A program made the position numbers and the translations under genes. From Nymphaea colorata (Eukaryota > Streptophyta > Magnoliopsida > Nymphaeales > Nymphaeaceae), in NCBI RefSeq assembly GCF_008831285.2, contig NC_045142.1, forward strand, positions 3,105,001 through 3,169,000: a stretch of DNA of 64,000 nt, written 5' to 3'. The stretch's first letter is position 1. Each line of letters starts with the position of its first letter. The notes below the pieces were generated by a model. The model saw only the letters and a program-made list of their open reading frames with translations. It was not told the DNA's origin and did no database searches. Shown in pieces: positions 37,001 through 49,399 of the stretch.

Positions 37001-37283
37001 CGTTGCTTTCATCGTTACCTATTTTGTTGTCGTTATTATATTACTCAGGTTTGTCGTTAAGTTCATTAATGATCCTTAGTCCTTACGCAATTGTAACATA
37101 ACAAGTCTCATTACGTATCCACTGTTAGTAATTTTTTATGCTTTTACGATAAAAATAGGTATCAGACCTCATAAAAAGTCATTTTGACCGTTGATCTTAT
37201 AAAATTAATGGCTGTGAGAAACTTAAGGAAAAAAATAACTGATCCGGCCAACAAAAAGATAATGTTTTACCCATCGGTGTATA

Positions 37284-37360
37284 TGTTGGCATATCAAAAT
37301 TTATAAAGCTAAAGAATCCAAACTCTTGGTTTTCACTCTTATCTGCATTTAAAACTTGTA

Positions 37361-37395
<35 letters not shown>

Positions 37396-37471
37396 GCATA
37401 TCAAAATTTATAATGCTAAAGAATCCAAACTAACTCTTGGTTTTCACTCTTATCTGCATTTAAAACTTGTA

Positions 37472-37537
<66 letters not shown>
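37284..37537. repeat. 107-bp tandem duplication with expanding (TA)n
   Basis: tgttggcatatcaaaattta ... cttgtaagttta followed by (TA)n occurs at 37284-37390 and again from 37391. In the second copy the terminal (TA)n runs to about 37537. The near-identity of the units implies recent duplication. Confidence 0.75.
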
Positions 37538-37538
<1 letters not shown>

Positions 37539-37711
37539 CAGAGGCACGTTTGGGCTTATGTGGGCAATTGTCCGCGCCAGTCCATGCAAATGCTCTTATT
37601 TTCATACAGATGTTTTATTATCTTTCTGTTAATTTATATATGGGTGTTCCTTCAAATTTAAAATTTAAACTATTAGTACCCCTTAACTGAAAATTTCTAG
37701 CTATGTCTCTA
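37538..37711. mobile_element. hAT-like MITE, degenerate copy
   Basis: Shares gtgggcaattgtccgcgccagtcc-type sequence, then tatatatgggtg and a ctagctatgtctct end with the family described for 51740-51906 and 57840-57993. The terminal inverted repeats have decayed (cagaggcacg left). Confidence 0.4.
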
Positions 37712-38454
37712 TCGTTTATTTCATCTTTAATATAAACTGATAGATCCGATCTGTAGAGTTTTTTTTTTAGGCGATGAAGCTTTGAATTCACTAAAATCAA
37801 ATGCACTTCGAGGTCTGTATTATATCCCTATAAATAACTTGGACTTCACAATCTCAAGATATTTTGATCAGTTCTAGTGGATCGCATTTTCTTTAATTTG
37901 TTCGGGTTTTTTATTATGTTTCAACAAAAGAAAGAATTTTCAACTCTGTAAACTTTGATGCGTTTTAGTTCATTGTTCTTTGCATCATCAAAGGAATTTA
38001 GTATATATATAGAAAAGAAATTGGTATAGCATGTCTTAATTCGTGTAAGTACATGGAAATGATCAATTTTTCTACGACGAAAAATTTGATATTATAAGAG
38101 TTATTAAATTTTTTATGACTAAAACAACACATTTAAACTCGAAAATAATTGAGCTAACATATGTTCCTTACCAAATCACTTTTAAAATCAAATCTGTACA
38201 ATCAGATTACTTTAATAATCTAAGGTCAGGTCTTTGTTGTCAACCTCAATAATTTAAGACACATCTATCATTCTCTCTCTCCCCACTTTCTTTGGCTCTT
38301 TTGCTCTCTCTCTCAAATGAGAGGTTGATTTGGGCCGTCCAAATGGACGGTCCACTTTCACTTAGTAGTAGAAAAAAAAAATACTCAATGCTTTGATACC
38401 AGTTAGTACAAAATTACATACACGAAGGTGGTGTATAGAACTAGTTTCGAATAC

Positions 38455-38660
38455 TTGGGCGGCAAGCAGACCTCTTTGAGATGGGAAAGGCCATTGCTTC
38501 CTCTATCATTGCCGCCACCAAGAGGGCACCTCGCCTCAACATTCTTAAGGGAGGCCATAGTCAGCGGACTGCCGCCACCCTCGCCAGTGACCTCACCGGC
38601 GAGGGGAGGGTGGTGGATCATGTCATGGGCTCCTTCTCAAACAAGCAGGCCCGCGCACAC
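38455..38660 (+). pseudogene. G+C-rich coding-like scrap, unknown
   Basis: A single frame gives LGRQADLFEMGKAIASSIIA then ATKRAPRLNILKGGHSQRTA and DLTGEGRVVDHVMG before running into (CA)n at 38660-38690. Composition contrasts sharply with the A/T-rich flanks. It looks like an exon-sized gene fragment, possibly captured by a transposon. Family not recognised. Confidence 0.3.
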
Positions 38661-38711
38661 ACACACACATGCATGCACATACGCACACACATTCAGACAA
38701 TTTGCAGGTAG

Positions 38712-39310
38712 GTGCGCGCGCACACACACACATACACAGTTGATTAAAGTGTGATGGGGCCCTTATCCACTATGCATGGGCCTCTTCCCCAAGTGGGTTG
38801 TCATTTGGACTCAACTCATTGGACACATTTGTTTGGACCATTAAGTGGGTCAGATATGCAACAGGCTATCAAGAATTAGGATTATCAACTTAGAGCTAGG
38901 CAAGAAAGACTTGCATTAATAGTTTGTGAGGACAAGAAGACTCATCCAATATATTTAATATTTTTGCATTTTTTTTTAAAGAATTTTTGAAATTCATCTG
39001 TGATTTTTAGGCAATTGTCATGTTCCTACCAGTTTTCTTGCAAACACGGTGATGCAATGGAAGGGAAGATGCTCGAGGAGGCTGAGATCGGGACCTAAAG
39101 TGATGCAATGGCAGTTATAATGAATAAACAAAAGCACTTGCTTCAAAACACCGAACAAAATAGACGTAGTGTCCGTTCGTAATTTCATGAAACAGCAGAC
39201 AGGGAACAGTGGTATGAAGAACAAGACGTTCCAGTTCCTCTTGTCCGTGGAACGCAAATCAAACAGCCAAAGTGAAGGTTTAGAAAGAGTGAATCTCATT
39301 CTATTATCTT
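38712..39310. other. Intergenic, nothing recognised
   Basis: Follows a short (CA)n tract (38717-38738). Contains no repeat pair or frame that I can support. Confidence 0.5.
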
Positions 39311-39535
39311 AGGCCCCGTTTTGATGGCACAGAAATTTTTTGAGCCGATATTTTGTCAAGGAAAAAACAATGCAAGGAAAGTGTACGGCAGGTCAAATTT
39401 TCCAAATCCACCATGTTTGATGGCTGCATTTTTTTTTTTGATAAAAAAAGTTCGGTGCTGGACACGAAGAGTTTTTTCGTGGATAAAAAGTCTCCCTATC
39501 CCACTGAATTGTTTTTCCTGTGCATCAAACGGGAC
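39311..39535. mobile_element. Short MITE with gccccgtTTGATgg inverted ends
   Basis: The left end is aggccccgttttgatggc. The right end, reverse-complemented, is gtcccgtttgatgcac. Length 225 bp. Just outside, aaaaagtctcc(c/a)tatcccactg is repeated (39486 and 39570), so the right part is locally duplicated. Related to 22479-22624. Confidence 0.55.
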
Positions 39536-40079
39536 TTTATTGATTTCTTCTCGCTTTATAACAAACCGTTAAAAAGTCTCCATATCCCACTGATTTTTTT
39601 TCAAAAGATTGGATATAGAAAAGAACGCTTAACATCCGATTAAGAAATTGTATCAGATTTTGATTTGAGAAATGACATCCAATTAGATTCAGATTTAAAT
39701 AAATATCTGGTCATATTCAAATTTCATGCCGAATCAGATTTAATTTTAAATAAATAACTTACATTCAGTGTTTTATGTAATCAGGTCAGTCAAAATGTCA
39801 ACTAATCCTTTTATAAGCCAACAAGATTTGAATGAACACAAAGCTCATGGAATCAAATATGGCCACGGTTTCTGTAAGTTGGCAAGGAATGTTCTTCTTT
39901 GTATATGTAAAATTAGCAAAATCAGCAATCTTCTCGCCCATCTGGAACACAATCAGCGGGATTAAACCCTTCGAGAAACCCAAAACCCATCAGACAGAAG
40001 GTACATCGAAAAAGCCGAACCCCCCACCCTGTCTTCCCATATCTCTAGGGTTTAGGGCTGCTTCGACACTTTAATGGAA

Positions 40080-40407
40080 ATCGAATCAAGTAGGAGATAC
40101 CTAAAGCTCATGCAGACAGGCATAGCCCCTGCGGCAAAGGTACTAGCATCAGGGTCTTATGTCACCAAGTGATCAACAAAGTCTCTCGGCCTAGGTGAAT
40201 AGTGAGACTCATCCATATAAGCAGCTGCCATGAGCACTGAACCCGTGATTATATGTTCAACTTGGTGACATCATGTACTCTAAGACTAGGAGAATAGCAC
40301 CTAAAGGAATCAAACTGTCGATGCATTGCTTGGTAGAATACTCACCCGCTCATCTATGCTACGGCCCCTGAGACGAGTTTCGATGTTTTAGTTCAGATGC
40401 CACTAAC
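40080..40407. other. Intergenic stretch with inverted tgtcaccaagt arms
   Basis: tgtcaccaagt at about 40164 and acttggtgaca at about 40260 form an inverted pair about 100 bases apart, in an unusually G+C-rich block for this region. Possibly an old SINE or MITE. No gene. Confidence 0.3.
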
Positions 40408-40672
40408 TAGGGGTAGACATCAGGTCAGGTTCGGGCCCGAAAAAAGCTTACCGGCCAGGCCCGAAACTATCTGGCCCAGCTCGAATTGGCTCGATTCGGT
40501 CCGATATGTTTTTTAATATTATTTTTATTGATATATATTTTATTACGATTATTTATATTTATGTATGTATATTTTTTATTTTAACCAAGCTGGGCCCCGG
40601 CTCGGGTTTCGAGTGTCAGGTGGGCTTAGGCTGTAGGACTTTGCTATGACACTGCCGGATGCCCAGGCCTAC
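40408..40672. mobile_element. MITE-like 'gggcccg' element
   Basis: The left end is taggggtagacatcaggtca followed by ggttcgggcccg. The right end, reverse-complemented, is gtaggcctgggcatccgg. The core is TTTATT-rich. Inverted ends with a G+C-rich border match the copy next to SERRATE (21850-22066). Confidence 0.55.
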
Positions 40673-40969
40673 GAGTAACAAAAGAATGCTAGATTTTTTT
40701 TTTTGGGTGTAATTTTTGCAGAATTCAGCTCAAGCATAAAAGCAAGTTTTTCAGGATTTGAAACAAAATACACACTTTGGTTCGATATTTTGTTCAATCA
40801 GAAAATGCCTGTTAACTAAGCAATCTGGGATCTCTTAAATGGATATCGATCCAAACTAAAACATTAGAAGGACATGTTTTCGTGGTTTCTTTTCCAGCAT
40901 GATGAAGAAGATCTGCAAAATATAACACAAAACATACTTTGCTATAATCAAATTTGAATTCGATATACT

Positions 40970-41200
40970 CTTAACCGTATATGCGTCTTTGGATACTTAC
41001 ATGCTTGAGATTTAAATATGAACGAAGAAAAGTCATATATGATTTGAATCTAAAATCTGATTTCATAATCTGAATTTGATCCATATCCAATTTTTACATT
41101 CACATCCGAGTTTGAATCCAATTTTAAACCTAATCCAACCATTTTTTTCATTTTTTTTTTGAATAGTCAGTCAGATCCAAATTAAATATATTGACATCTT
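40970..41200. repeat. Degenerate gaatctgaat/ccaaat-rich element
   Basis: Runs of atccaat, gaatttgatcc and tccgagtttgaatcc words end in ttgacatctttagt. The same style of sequence, ending ttgacaccccca, lies at 52466-52910, and ttgacatccctag ends a third at 49085-49112. This is consistent with one old family of short elements. Confidence 0.4.
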
Positions 41201-41699
41201 TAGTTACACTTCAGCATTAACACTTTCATCTATTGGTTTAAATTCATAATCTTTCTTTCAATGAAGGACAAGGCAGCCACCTTCAATCAAATTTGGCAGT
41301 TACGGTTTGTAATTAACTCCAAAGCGTGAATTTATCTAGTTCATTACTAATCAGGAATATATACATGAAAATATTGCATTTTAATGCAGACCTAAAACCA
41401 AACCAATTTAAGAAATTCATTTAAAAATCCAGAAATAACTCAAATTTACCCATCTGAACCTGATCCAAGTGCATATTACAATCTTGGTCTAGCGATTCAA
41501 AACTGAGAACAACGGTCCGAATCAAACAAATAAAAAGAAAGACGCTGATTTCCAGCACAGTAAATATGGTTGCCTTTAATATTGGTATATAGAAACAACT
41601 TTGGTCATAATTATATGAAAGAAGAGCATGTAGTTGAGATGCGTTGTGCATAAGAAATTAGACGCACAATTATTTGCTCTTTGTTGCACTAGGAAGAGT

Positions 41700-42063
41700 G
41701 AGGCAACTCGAGCGCGATTCGAACTAGCCTGTGTAAGCTCGACTTGTTTATTTAATGAGTTGAGCTCGAGCTTGTAGTAAAACTCGAGCTATAAACAAGT
41801 CGAGTTCAAGTTACATGAGATCAACTTGTTTAAACTCGACTCGGCTCATCTTTCCTGTTTGTTAATATGTAGGATTATGTCGGTAATTTTTGATGAATTT
41901 TAACACCTTTTCGTGTCTTTCATTTTCATTTAAAAGAAAAAAATATGAATCAAATGACACAGTGCTTAAATGAGTTGTGATCGACCTCAGACTCAGACTA
42001 TAGAGTCGAACTCGAGCTTGCCTCATAAAGCTCGAGCTCAACTTACTCATTGCGCAAACCTAC
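41700..42063. mobile_element. ctcgag-rich MITE-like element, copy 1
   Basis: Both borders are dense in actcgag/gctcgag words around an A/T-rich core. The right end reads ctcattgcgcaaacctac. Copies at 47758-48160, 50349-50615 and 51375-51485 share these borders, and the last shows the left end aggggtgaacacgagccgag, complementary to the right ends. Non-coding. Confidence 0.5.
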
Positions 42064-42689
42064 TCACTATACCTGCATCAAATTATACACATTTTGTAAG
42101 ATTTCTCTCTTTTTTTTTTTAATGTGTGTGGAGGAGCGTAGGGGGAGGGAGATGAGTTTGCAGTTGTTGTTTTGGTGTCGAGACACAAAACCCCAATGTA
42201 TGTCAGTTAGTATCCTGGTTCAACAAGGTAGAAACAAGAGATATTCTCCATAGCTTCAGCACCTATTACAAGGCACAAAATTTGTCAAATATGAGGTTTT
42301 GGCGACATAAACTGAGGACCTTCAATCATCTTTTTCATAAAGTCGTAAAACCCAATATTCGTCGACATTGCGGATCCCACATAAAAGTGATCTTAGATCA
42401 ACATCGAATCAGAGTCCCGAAGCTATCAAACACACCTTAAAGGAAGGGCTGAGTTTTATGACTTTCTGCACCACCAGTTCACTGCCTCCTTCATCAATCT
42501 CAATGGCTTAATAAAATGACAAGGATTTCACCACCCTAAATTTCAACAATGTTAAATGGGAGATGGACTCCTATGCACATCCACAAACATATATTGTAAC
42601 TAAAGAAATTCCAAATGTCTTTAGATTGTTCATTGTTCATAACTTTCTTTCAAGAGCTACAAAACAATACCATCTAGCTCTTTTGGGTG

Positions 42690-42860
42690 CCGGCTTTCGC
42701 CAACGAGCGCCAGAACGGATAAGCAGCGCTAGCGCCCTCTTTGAGGTCGGTCATGGGAGACCAACCCCACTACTCCGAGCGAGAGCCGAAGCTCTCTCCT
42801 TTCCCTGATCCCCTCAGGGTTTAATAGTTTTATCGATACTTGGTCGGCACGATCCCTGTA
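42690..42860. other. G+C-rich patch, possibly organelle-derived
   Basis: The block from gtgccggctttcgccaacga to gatacttggtcggcacgatc is far richer in G+C than its surroundings and has paired words such as gagagccgaagctctc. The style resembles plant mitochondrial spacer DNA, so a nuclear insertion of mitochondrial DNA is possible. This is an impression, not a match. Confidence 0.2.
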
Positions 42861-44238
42861 TGCTTCAACTTGCACTACAAATTATACCAACTCCCTTTAA
42901 TTGACCTCTTATCTATCTGCTATACTGGTAAGATCTTAAAATCATCAGCACAACATGTACTTGTAGGAACAACACCATATAATTAACCCAGGACTTTAGT
43001 AGACTTCACTGTTCTATTCTCGATCTCCCATTTAGTTCGTCGAGAAAGTGTGAGGTTATAAAGTTTTGTAAAAGATGTAAAACATAAAATCACAAAAAAA
43101 ATTTGAAATTTGTAAATATTTTCAAAAATTTGTTAAAAGAAGGTTCACTTTTGAAGCTCGTCAAAATTTGACATAGGTTAAAAATCTGCTAAAAGTTATG
43201 AAATCAATAGAATTTATGAAAAAACTAAAATCAGATCCCACCTCTTGGACTAATATCAGATCTGCAGTTTTTCAATGTAAAAGGAATTTGATAGCAATGG
43301 ATCTGAAATCCGTTTTAAAATCAACAAAATTTTTGAAAAAATCGAATCACGTAAAAATTATAAACGCCTGTGTTTTGGAAAAAGGACCTTGAAAGATGAG
43401 CCAAAAGAATGAGAAAACTTTTTAGATTTAAATAACTTGCAAAAGCTCGAAAGGTCTCAAGATAAATCTGAAAAGTTGGCATAGAATTTATAAAACTTAT
43501 AAAATTTGTCAACTTTGTAAAACTGGTCAAAAGTTTCTTTTTGGATCACTGACAAATGCCCGCGAAAAGCTCACAAAAAGTGTGAAATCTGCCAAATTTC
43601 TCAAAAATCTATTACATTGGACAATCAAAGTATGATCCTAAAATCTATCACAAGTTAATATATTTTGCGAGATTTGTAAATTACTTTAAGGCTTAAAATA
43701 CTTTCAAACTGTTTAACAATATCTTTGAAACCTTGCTGAAGAAACGGTCACAAGTTAGATTTTAGAAAAAGTTTTAACATCAATAGAAAAAATTGTGAAA
43801 AAAATAATAGCTTCATATTTGTGCAAGTTTATTGTTTTCCCCCAAAAAATTGAAAATCATTAAAAATGTCTCCAAAGACTTTAAAAAATAGATGAAATTG
43901 GAGACATTTTTAAAAACTCTCTTAAACAAATTAAATAATCATGAAAATTTGTATAATTTTTGAAATATGTGGTGATTGTATGAAACCATCAACTAGCGTC
44001 AAAGATTTGGGCAGAAAAAAAATCTCTTTCTATGAGCCTCTTTCTCTGTCCAAAAGTTCTAATGAATTGATTGTTTTGTTGCTAAGATTTTTGCAATGTC
44101 ATAAGATTTATAATTAAGATGTGCGCTAATAGATTTCATCACCTTCTCTTATTCAGGTTCCTAGATAAAACAACAACAATTCCTAACATATACATGAACA
44201 TGATCGTTCAACGAACAATTCTTGGTGATATATGAACT

Positions 44239-44585
44239 ATTGTCACAAAAAATGTATCTTATTGAAAAAAGACGTGTATAATACGGTAAGACACAATCAG
44301 CCATGTAATACCTGTTTTATTTCCGTCTTTTTAAAAAAAACGTCAGAAAATAAAAAAAACTCATATAAAACGTGTACTATACACGTATTATACCCTTTTT
44401 TGCGTTTTTTCATAATTTTTTATGATTTTTATTTTTTTACAATTTTTAAGATTTATTAAATGTTTTTAATTTTTTTAAAAATTTACTAAGATTTTTTCGT
44501 TTTATTCTGGATATATACAACTTTACCGTCTTATACCCATCTTTTTCCTCATCGTATAATATCCATACACATTCTTTGTGACAAT
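44239..44585. mobile_element. MITE with ATTGTCACAAA inverted ends, copy 1
   Basis: The left end is attgtcacaaaaaatgtatc. The right end, reverse-complemented, is attgtcacaaagaatgtgta. The inverted similarity continues inward through tataatac/ggtaagac words. Length 347 bp. It sits inside the 1-kb block that distinguishes the left from the right duplication copy. A relative in opposite orientation lies at 48818-49082. Confidence 0.7.
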
Positions 44586-44688
44586 GATATAAAGTAATGC
44601 CATCTTGCCCTTGGAAGCCTTGTTTTATTAGTTGGAATAACAAACTACGGAGATTATGCCGCTTAATCTGACATCAAGTCCGCTTTAC

Positions 44689-45009
<321 letters not shown>

Positions 45010-45254
45010 TTGCAGCACTTACATGGGACTGGGTTAGACTCGAGTGTCTTTCAGCCAAAAAAATCTTAATTCCGCCATTGATAGAGTTCGTGAATTTGCT
45101 GAATGGGTTTCTCTACTTCATCCTTAAGCTCGCTCCAATTGGGGAGCTTGTGAACCGGCATGGCATAGAGGCTGCGCCGGGGCAACTGTACTAATAGTTT
45201 CGAAGATCGATTTTGTCGTTGTCAGCAGCTCGGCCCGATGCTCAGTCTTAATCA

Positions 45255-45370
45255 ACATTTATTCACCATGTCAGAGCTCAAAACAATGTCCGGATCCAGA
45301 CAAAGCATTTCTCTGCAACTCTTTCGTCAACCCAAGAACATCCATGAACCAGAAGCCCTGAACAGTTATT
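45255..45370 (-). pseudogene. Coding-like fragment in left duplication copy
   Basis: The - strand reads VQGFWFMDVLGLTKELQRNA then LSGSGHCFEL and a stop. The right copy (47215-47450) reads VVQDFWFMDVLGFT in the corresponding place. Shared protein-like sequence suggests a duplicated exon scrap. Family not recognised. Confidence 0.25.
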
Positions 45371-45799
45371 TATAATTTTTGTCAAGCCAGCAAAACAACT
45401 ATTAAATTTGTAAACTTTTTCTGAAAAATGCTGAATTGTAAAATATGAAGATTATAAATGGTTGTAAGACATGCAAAACTTTAAAATTTTGAAAAGTGTC
45501 TGCAGATAAAAGTTTGTCAAATATATATAAAGTATTATGTAAATTCACAAACGGTTCTAGAACTTATAAAAAACTTGTAAGTCCGAAAACGTGGGAACTC
45601 ATCCGTTAAAGAAACCTTGAAGATGGTTAAAAATGTCTGAAACACTGGCAAAAGTTGGTGAAATTTTCAAAATTTAACGAAGTCTCGAAAACATTTAGAT
45701 ATTGACGGAAAGTGTGGAAAATTTTTTAAAATAAACTGTATAATGTAAGGCCCATGAAGCATGTAAAACCTTGCAAAACTTATGAGAGTTTATTGTTGA

Positions 45800-46795
45800 A
45801 CTTTGAACTTTAAATCACAAGAAAATTTTGAACTTTGTAAATCTTTTCAAAAAATTGTTGAACTGAACTGTAAAATTGATGTATTTGTCAGGACAAGACA
45901 AAAGTACTCCTAACAAGGTTCACTTTTGAAGCTTGTCAAAATTTGGCACAGGTTAAAAATCTGCTAAAAATTTTGAAATCAATAGAATTTATGAAAAAAC
46001 TCAAATAATAAGACTAAAATTTACACTTTTATCTGAACCCTCTTCAAAATGCACTTCAAATTTACATGACTTGGCTCACAACCAGGCTAGACCGTAAAAT
46101 CAAAATATTTGTTACAAAATATGAAAGTTTGACAAAAGCTCAGGAATTTTGTGAAGTTTCAAAGAGCGGTCTCCAATCCATATTTAAAAAAAAAATAAAA
46201 AAAGAAAAAAAAATTAAGGGAAAAGTTATTTTCAAGCATTTATCAAAAGTTTTACCTAAATTTTAAATTTTATTGAAACATCTAAAATCAATAATTTTTT
46301 TTAAAGAATCGAATAAAGTAAAAATTATAAATGTCTGTGTTTTGAAAAAAATGACCTTAATTAAAAAACGAGTCCAAAGAATAAGAAGAAAACTTTTTAG
46401 ATATCAGTAGCTTGCAAAAGTTTGAAAGTTGTCATGATGCGTACAAAAGTTGGCTAAGAATTTTATATGACTTATAAAATTTGTCAACTTTGTAAAACTT
46501 GTCAAAACTTTCCCTAAGATCATTCACGAATGGCCACGAAAAACTAGCAAAAATTTGAAATCTGCAAAATTTCTCAAAAATTTATTACATTGAACAAATC
46601 AAAGCAAGGTACTAAAATCTACCAGACGTCAATATTTTTTTGTGAAATTTGTAAATTACTTTAAGGCTTAATTACATTTGTGCGCGTGTGGGGGCAGTTG
46701 TTCACATATTCCAATGAAAATTTTTTATTTACACATGAGTGCTTTCAAATATTTGCTCATATATATATATATATATATATATTTCTGTTCAGAAC

Positions 46796-46826
<31 letters not shown>

Positions 46827-47415
46827 GTTCAGAACTTTTGGCTGTGCCACTGTGACTCATGGGCAAATCCTGCACCATGCGACAAACACGCTGAGTCAGG
46901 CCTGGACCAGACAACTTGTCTAGTATCGGCCTATATCAAACCCATAAAAATAGTCATATAGAAAATTATGTGCATGTGTATAGACTCCAGTAGCAAAACT
47001 GCATGCAGGCTGGTGTGGGCCACTGCCCACACCAGTCCTCCAAATAGTTCATCGGGATTGAAGCTGGATCTGAGTCCAGCCACTTAGAGCACCTCCACCA
47101 GACTCGGGTTAATGACTCGAGTGTCATCAGCCCGCCATTGATAGAGTTCGTGAATTCACTTAAAAGGTGCATGAAGTTAGGGTCATTTGAATAATTTCTT
47201 CAATTTGAAACTCAAAAAGATCTGAAACCAGACAAAGAATTTCTCTGAATCAAACGAGTACCACCGTCACTTAATCTGCAAATCTGAGCACCCGCATTTG
47301 TAATTATGCGGGGAAGGCTGTCCCCATCAATGCAAAATTTCCGTTTGTCTCTCTGCAACTCCTCCCTGTGAACCCGAGAACATCCATGAACCAGAAGTCC
47401 TGAACAACTGAACTG
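45800..47415. repeat. Tandem segmental duplication, right copy
   Basis: Partner of 43060-45370; see the shared landmarks there. This copy has the MITE directly after ...aaggctta (46672), and an insertion of roughly 100 bp between cagaga words near 47230-47350 that the left copy lacks. Confidence 0.75.
46675..46851. mobile_element. hAT-like MITE with two (TA)n tracts
   Basis: Body gggggcagttgttcacatat and right end ggctgtgccactg. It contains two (TA)n tracts (about 46760-46781 and 46797-46822), separated by a repeated ttctg/gttcagaact word. Confidence 0.5.
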
Positions 47416-47450
47416 TTGCCATCGTCATCCCCAACCTCGCGATCAATGCT
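47215..47450 (-). pseudogene. Coding-like fragment in right duplication copy
   Basis: The - strand gives SIDREVGDDDGNSSVVQDFW then FMDVLGFTGRSCRETNGNFA before a stop. A second frame stays open through GCSRVHREELQRDKRKFCID. Similar to the left-copy fragment. Unknown protein. Confidence 0.25.
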
Positions 47451-47757
47451 TAAAACGAAGTTCTTCTAACATGTTAAAACTCACTGAGTTGGTTCTTGTA
47501 CTCCGCTGCGTGACTGCGTTGAAAATAAGATGCAGATTCAGAAGATGGTTGCGGGGCAGCGGTTCAATTTACAGAAGGGACAAGGAAGAAGATCAGAAGA
47601 ACAGTACAAAGACTCATTAAACGCCGCAACCAACTCACAAGTGATGGACAACTCGACTGTCGATTCCGTTTGTTTGGTTCAAACTTTCTTGGTCTCGTGA
47701 AATTGTCTATAACGTGGAAGAACAGTTTGCAATAAGTTTGTCCAGAGAACGCAAAAG

Positions 47758-48160
47758 AGTTGCACGTGAGCCAAGCCGAGAGCCAGGTTAGCTCGACTCA
47801 TATATTGGTAGGCTCGAGTTCAGGTTGAGCTGTTACGCGAGCCAAGTCGAGATCGAGCTCGGCTGGGTCAGCTCGACTTGCTCGACTCATATACTGGTAG
47901 GCTCGAGTGCAGGTTGAGCTGCGTAAGGTCAACTTAAACTCAACTTGTTAACCGAGTCTTGGCTCGAGCTTGACTCGCTTACTATCACACTCATCTCTTA
48001 CATTTGTTTTAAGTTTGAAACTTACAAACAAAAAAGATAATCTAAATTAAACAACTTGACTCGAGTTTAATCAAGTTGAGTTCTAGTTTATGGGCTCGAG
48101 TTTACCTGTGGGGCTTAACCAAGCGAGCTCGAGTTGCCTTGACTCATGTTCAAGCGCAAA
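47758..48160. mobile_element. ctcgag-rich MITE-like element, copy 2
   Basis: Begins cacgtgagccaagccgag and contains a local repeat of gctcgactcatata(t/c)tggtaggctcgag (about 47794 and 47878). It ends gactcatgttcaagcgca. Core is A/T-rich. Confidence 0.45.
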
Positions 48161-48817
48161 AAACAAAGTATTCTATCCCAGTAATTGGCACGTGTTAATT
48201 TCTCAAGTACTTATATATTAATGGATTTTTTCCCAGTATTTTGGCACTTTGTATATGTCATATACGGTGTACCAGTTACCAATGAAACTGTATATTATAT
48301 AAACCCTAGCAGGAAATAGTGTTAAACTAAATTGGTCCTGATAGGAAGTACTGACTTGGTTTTTTTTTTTTTTTCCAGTTTCCCAAGAACACTAGAAGGC
48401 CGAGCTTCATTTGTTAAATCATCTCTGGGTCTTCGATGCTGCGGCTATTATGGAAGAAACAAGAAATAAAAAAAAAATTATTATACATGGTTTTGATTGA
48501 TGAACCTAGGCTGGTACTTGCCGAGATATGAGTAGAATTGAAATGGTTTCCCTCGCATCATCCCCAGGAATGCATGGTTATTTTTCCTTTTGGGATTTGA
48601 TTCATGCCATCTACAGCCGAATCGGAGATCAAAATTATTTAGATTTTTTTTTTTTCAACTAGATTTTTATGTTGGAGGCCCGACCAAATTTCTTGAAAAA
48701 AAAAAACAGAATATGAGGCTTTGAATTAGGATATGTGATAAACATTTTGTCATTTGAATCTGCATTTGAATCTCATATGTGAACATGTGATAAATCAGAC
48801 ATGGTAAAGGCTAGAAT
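48161..48817. other. Intergenic, A/T-rich, host of nested insertion
   Basis: Has T-runs at 48360-48375 and 48645-48657. The right part (from about 48715, with tttgaatctgcatttgaatc) belongs to the gaatctgaat-type element interrupted by the MITE at 48818. Confidence 0.45.
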
Positions 48818-49082
48818 ATTGTCACAAAAAACGTGTACGAGTATTATATGGCGAGAAAAAGACAGGCATAATCTCGGTAAATTTTTAAAAATTTAAAACA
48901 TTTAATAAATCCTAAAAATTATAAAAAATAAAAAATATGAAAAAATGCAAAAAAAACAGGTATAATACGCATTTTTTTCATGTTTTTTATTTGTTCACAT
49001 TAAAAAAAAAAAAAGATGTGTGTTGTATGGATATTATAGAGTTGACTATGTTTTATCATATTATACACGTTCTTTCTGACCG
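48818..49082. mobile_element. MITE with ATTGTCACAAA inverted ends, copy 2, nested
   Basis: The left end is attgtcacaaaaaacgtgta. The right end, reverse-complemented, contains ggtcagaaagaacgtgtata. The interior is the reverse complement of that of 44239-44585 (tataatacgc, ttttttcat, tttaataaatcctaaa blocks). gctaga occurs on both sides (gctagaat left, gctagatt right), a likely target-site duplication of about 8 bp. Confidence 0.65.
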
Positions 49083-49399
49083 TCCGCTAGATTCAATTTG
49101 AATTTGACATCCCTAGCTCAACTGGCTGGCACAGTCAAATTCACATGGCAGATATTCCTTTAGTCTGCATGCGTTGTATGCGCTACACTCCAATTGATAG
49201 GTATCCTGCTTTCCGTGCATATTCTTTAAGTAGCCTTGGACCCCGAGGATGACGGTTTCGACCTCTCATCACATCACAGTACATAGTGAGTGACAGAGTT
49301 GTTAAACTCTTCCTCACATTTGTTCACATGACCTGCAGGAACTGGATCTAGGAAGAACAAGGAGTGAGAATGAAGACATCAGCACAGGGAAGAACCAAA

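Noticed and set aside
38331-38353. Near-perfect palindrome around gtccaaatggac
   Set aside because: Short and isolated; compatible with chance or a decayed MITE, with no supporting context.
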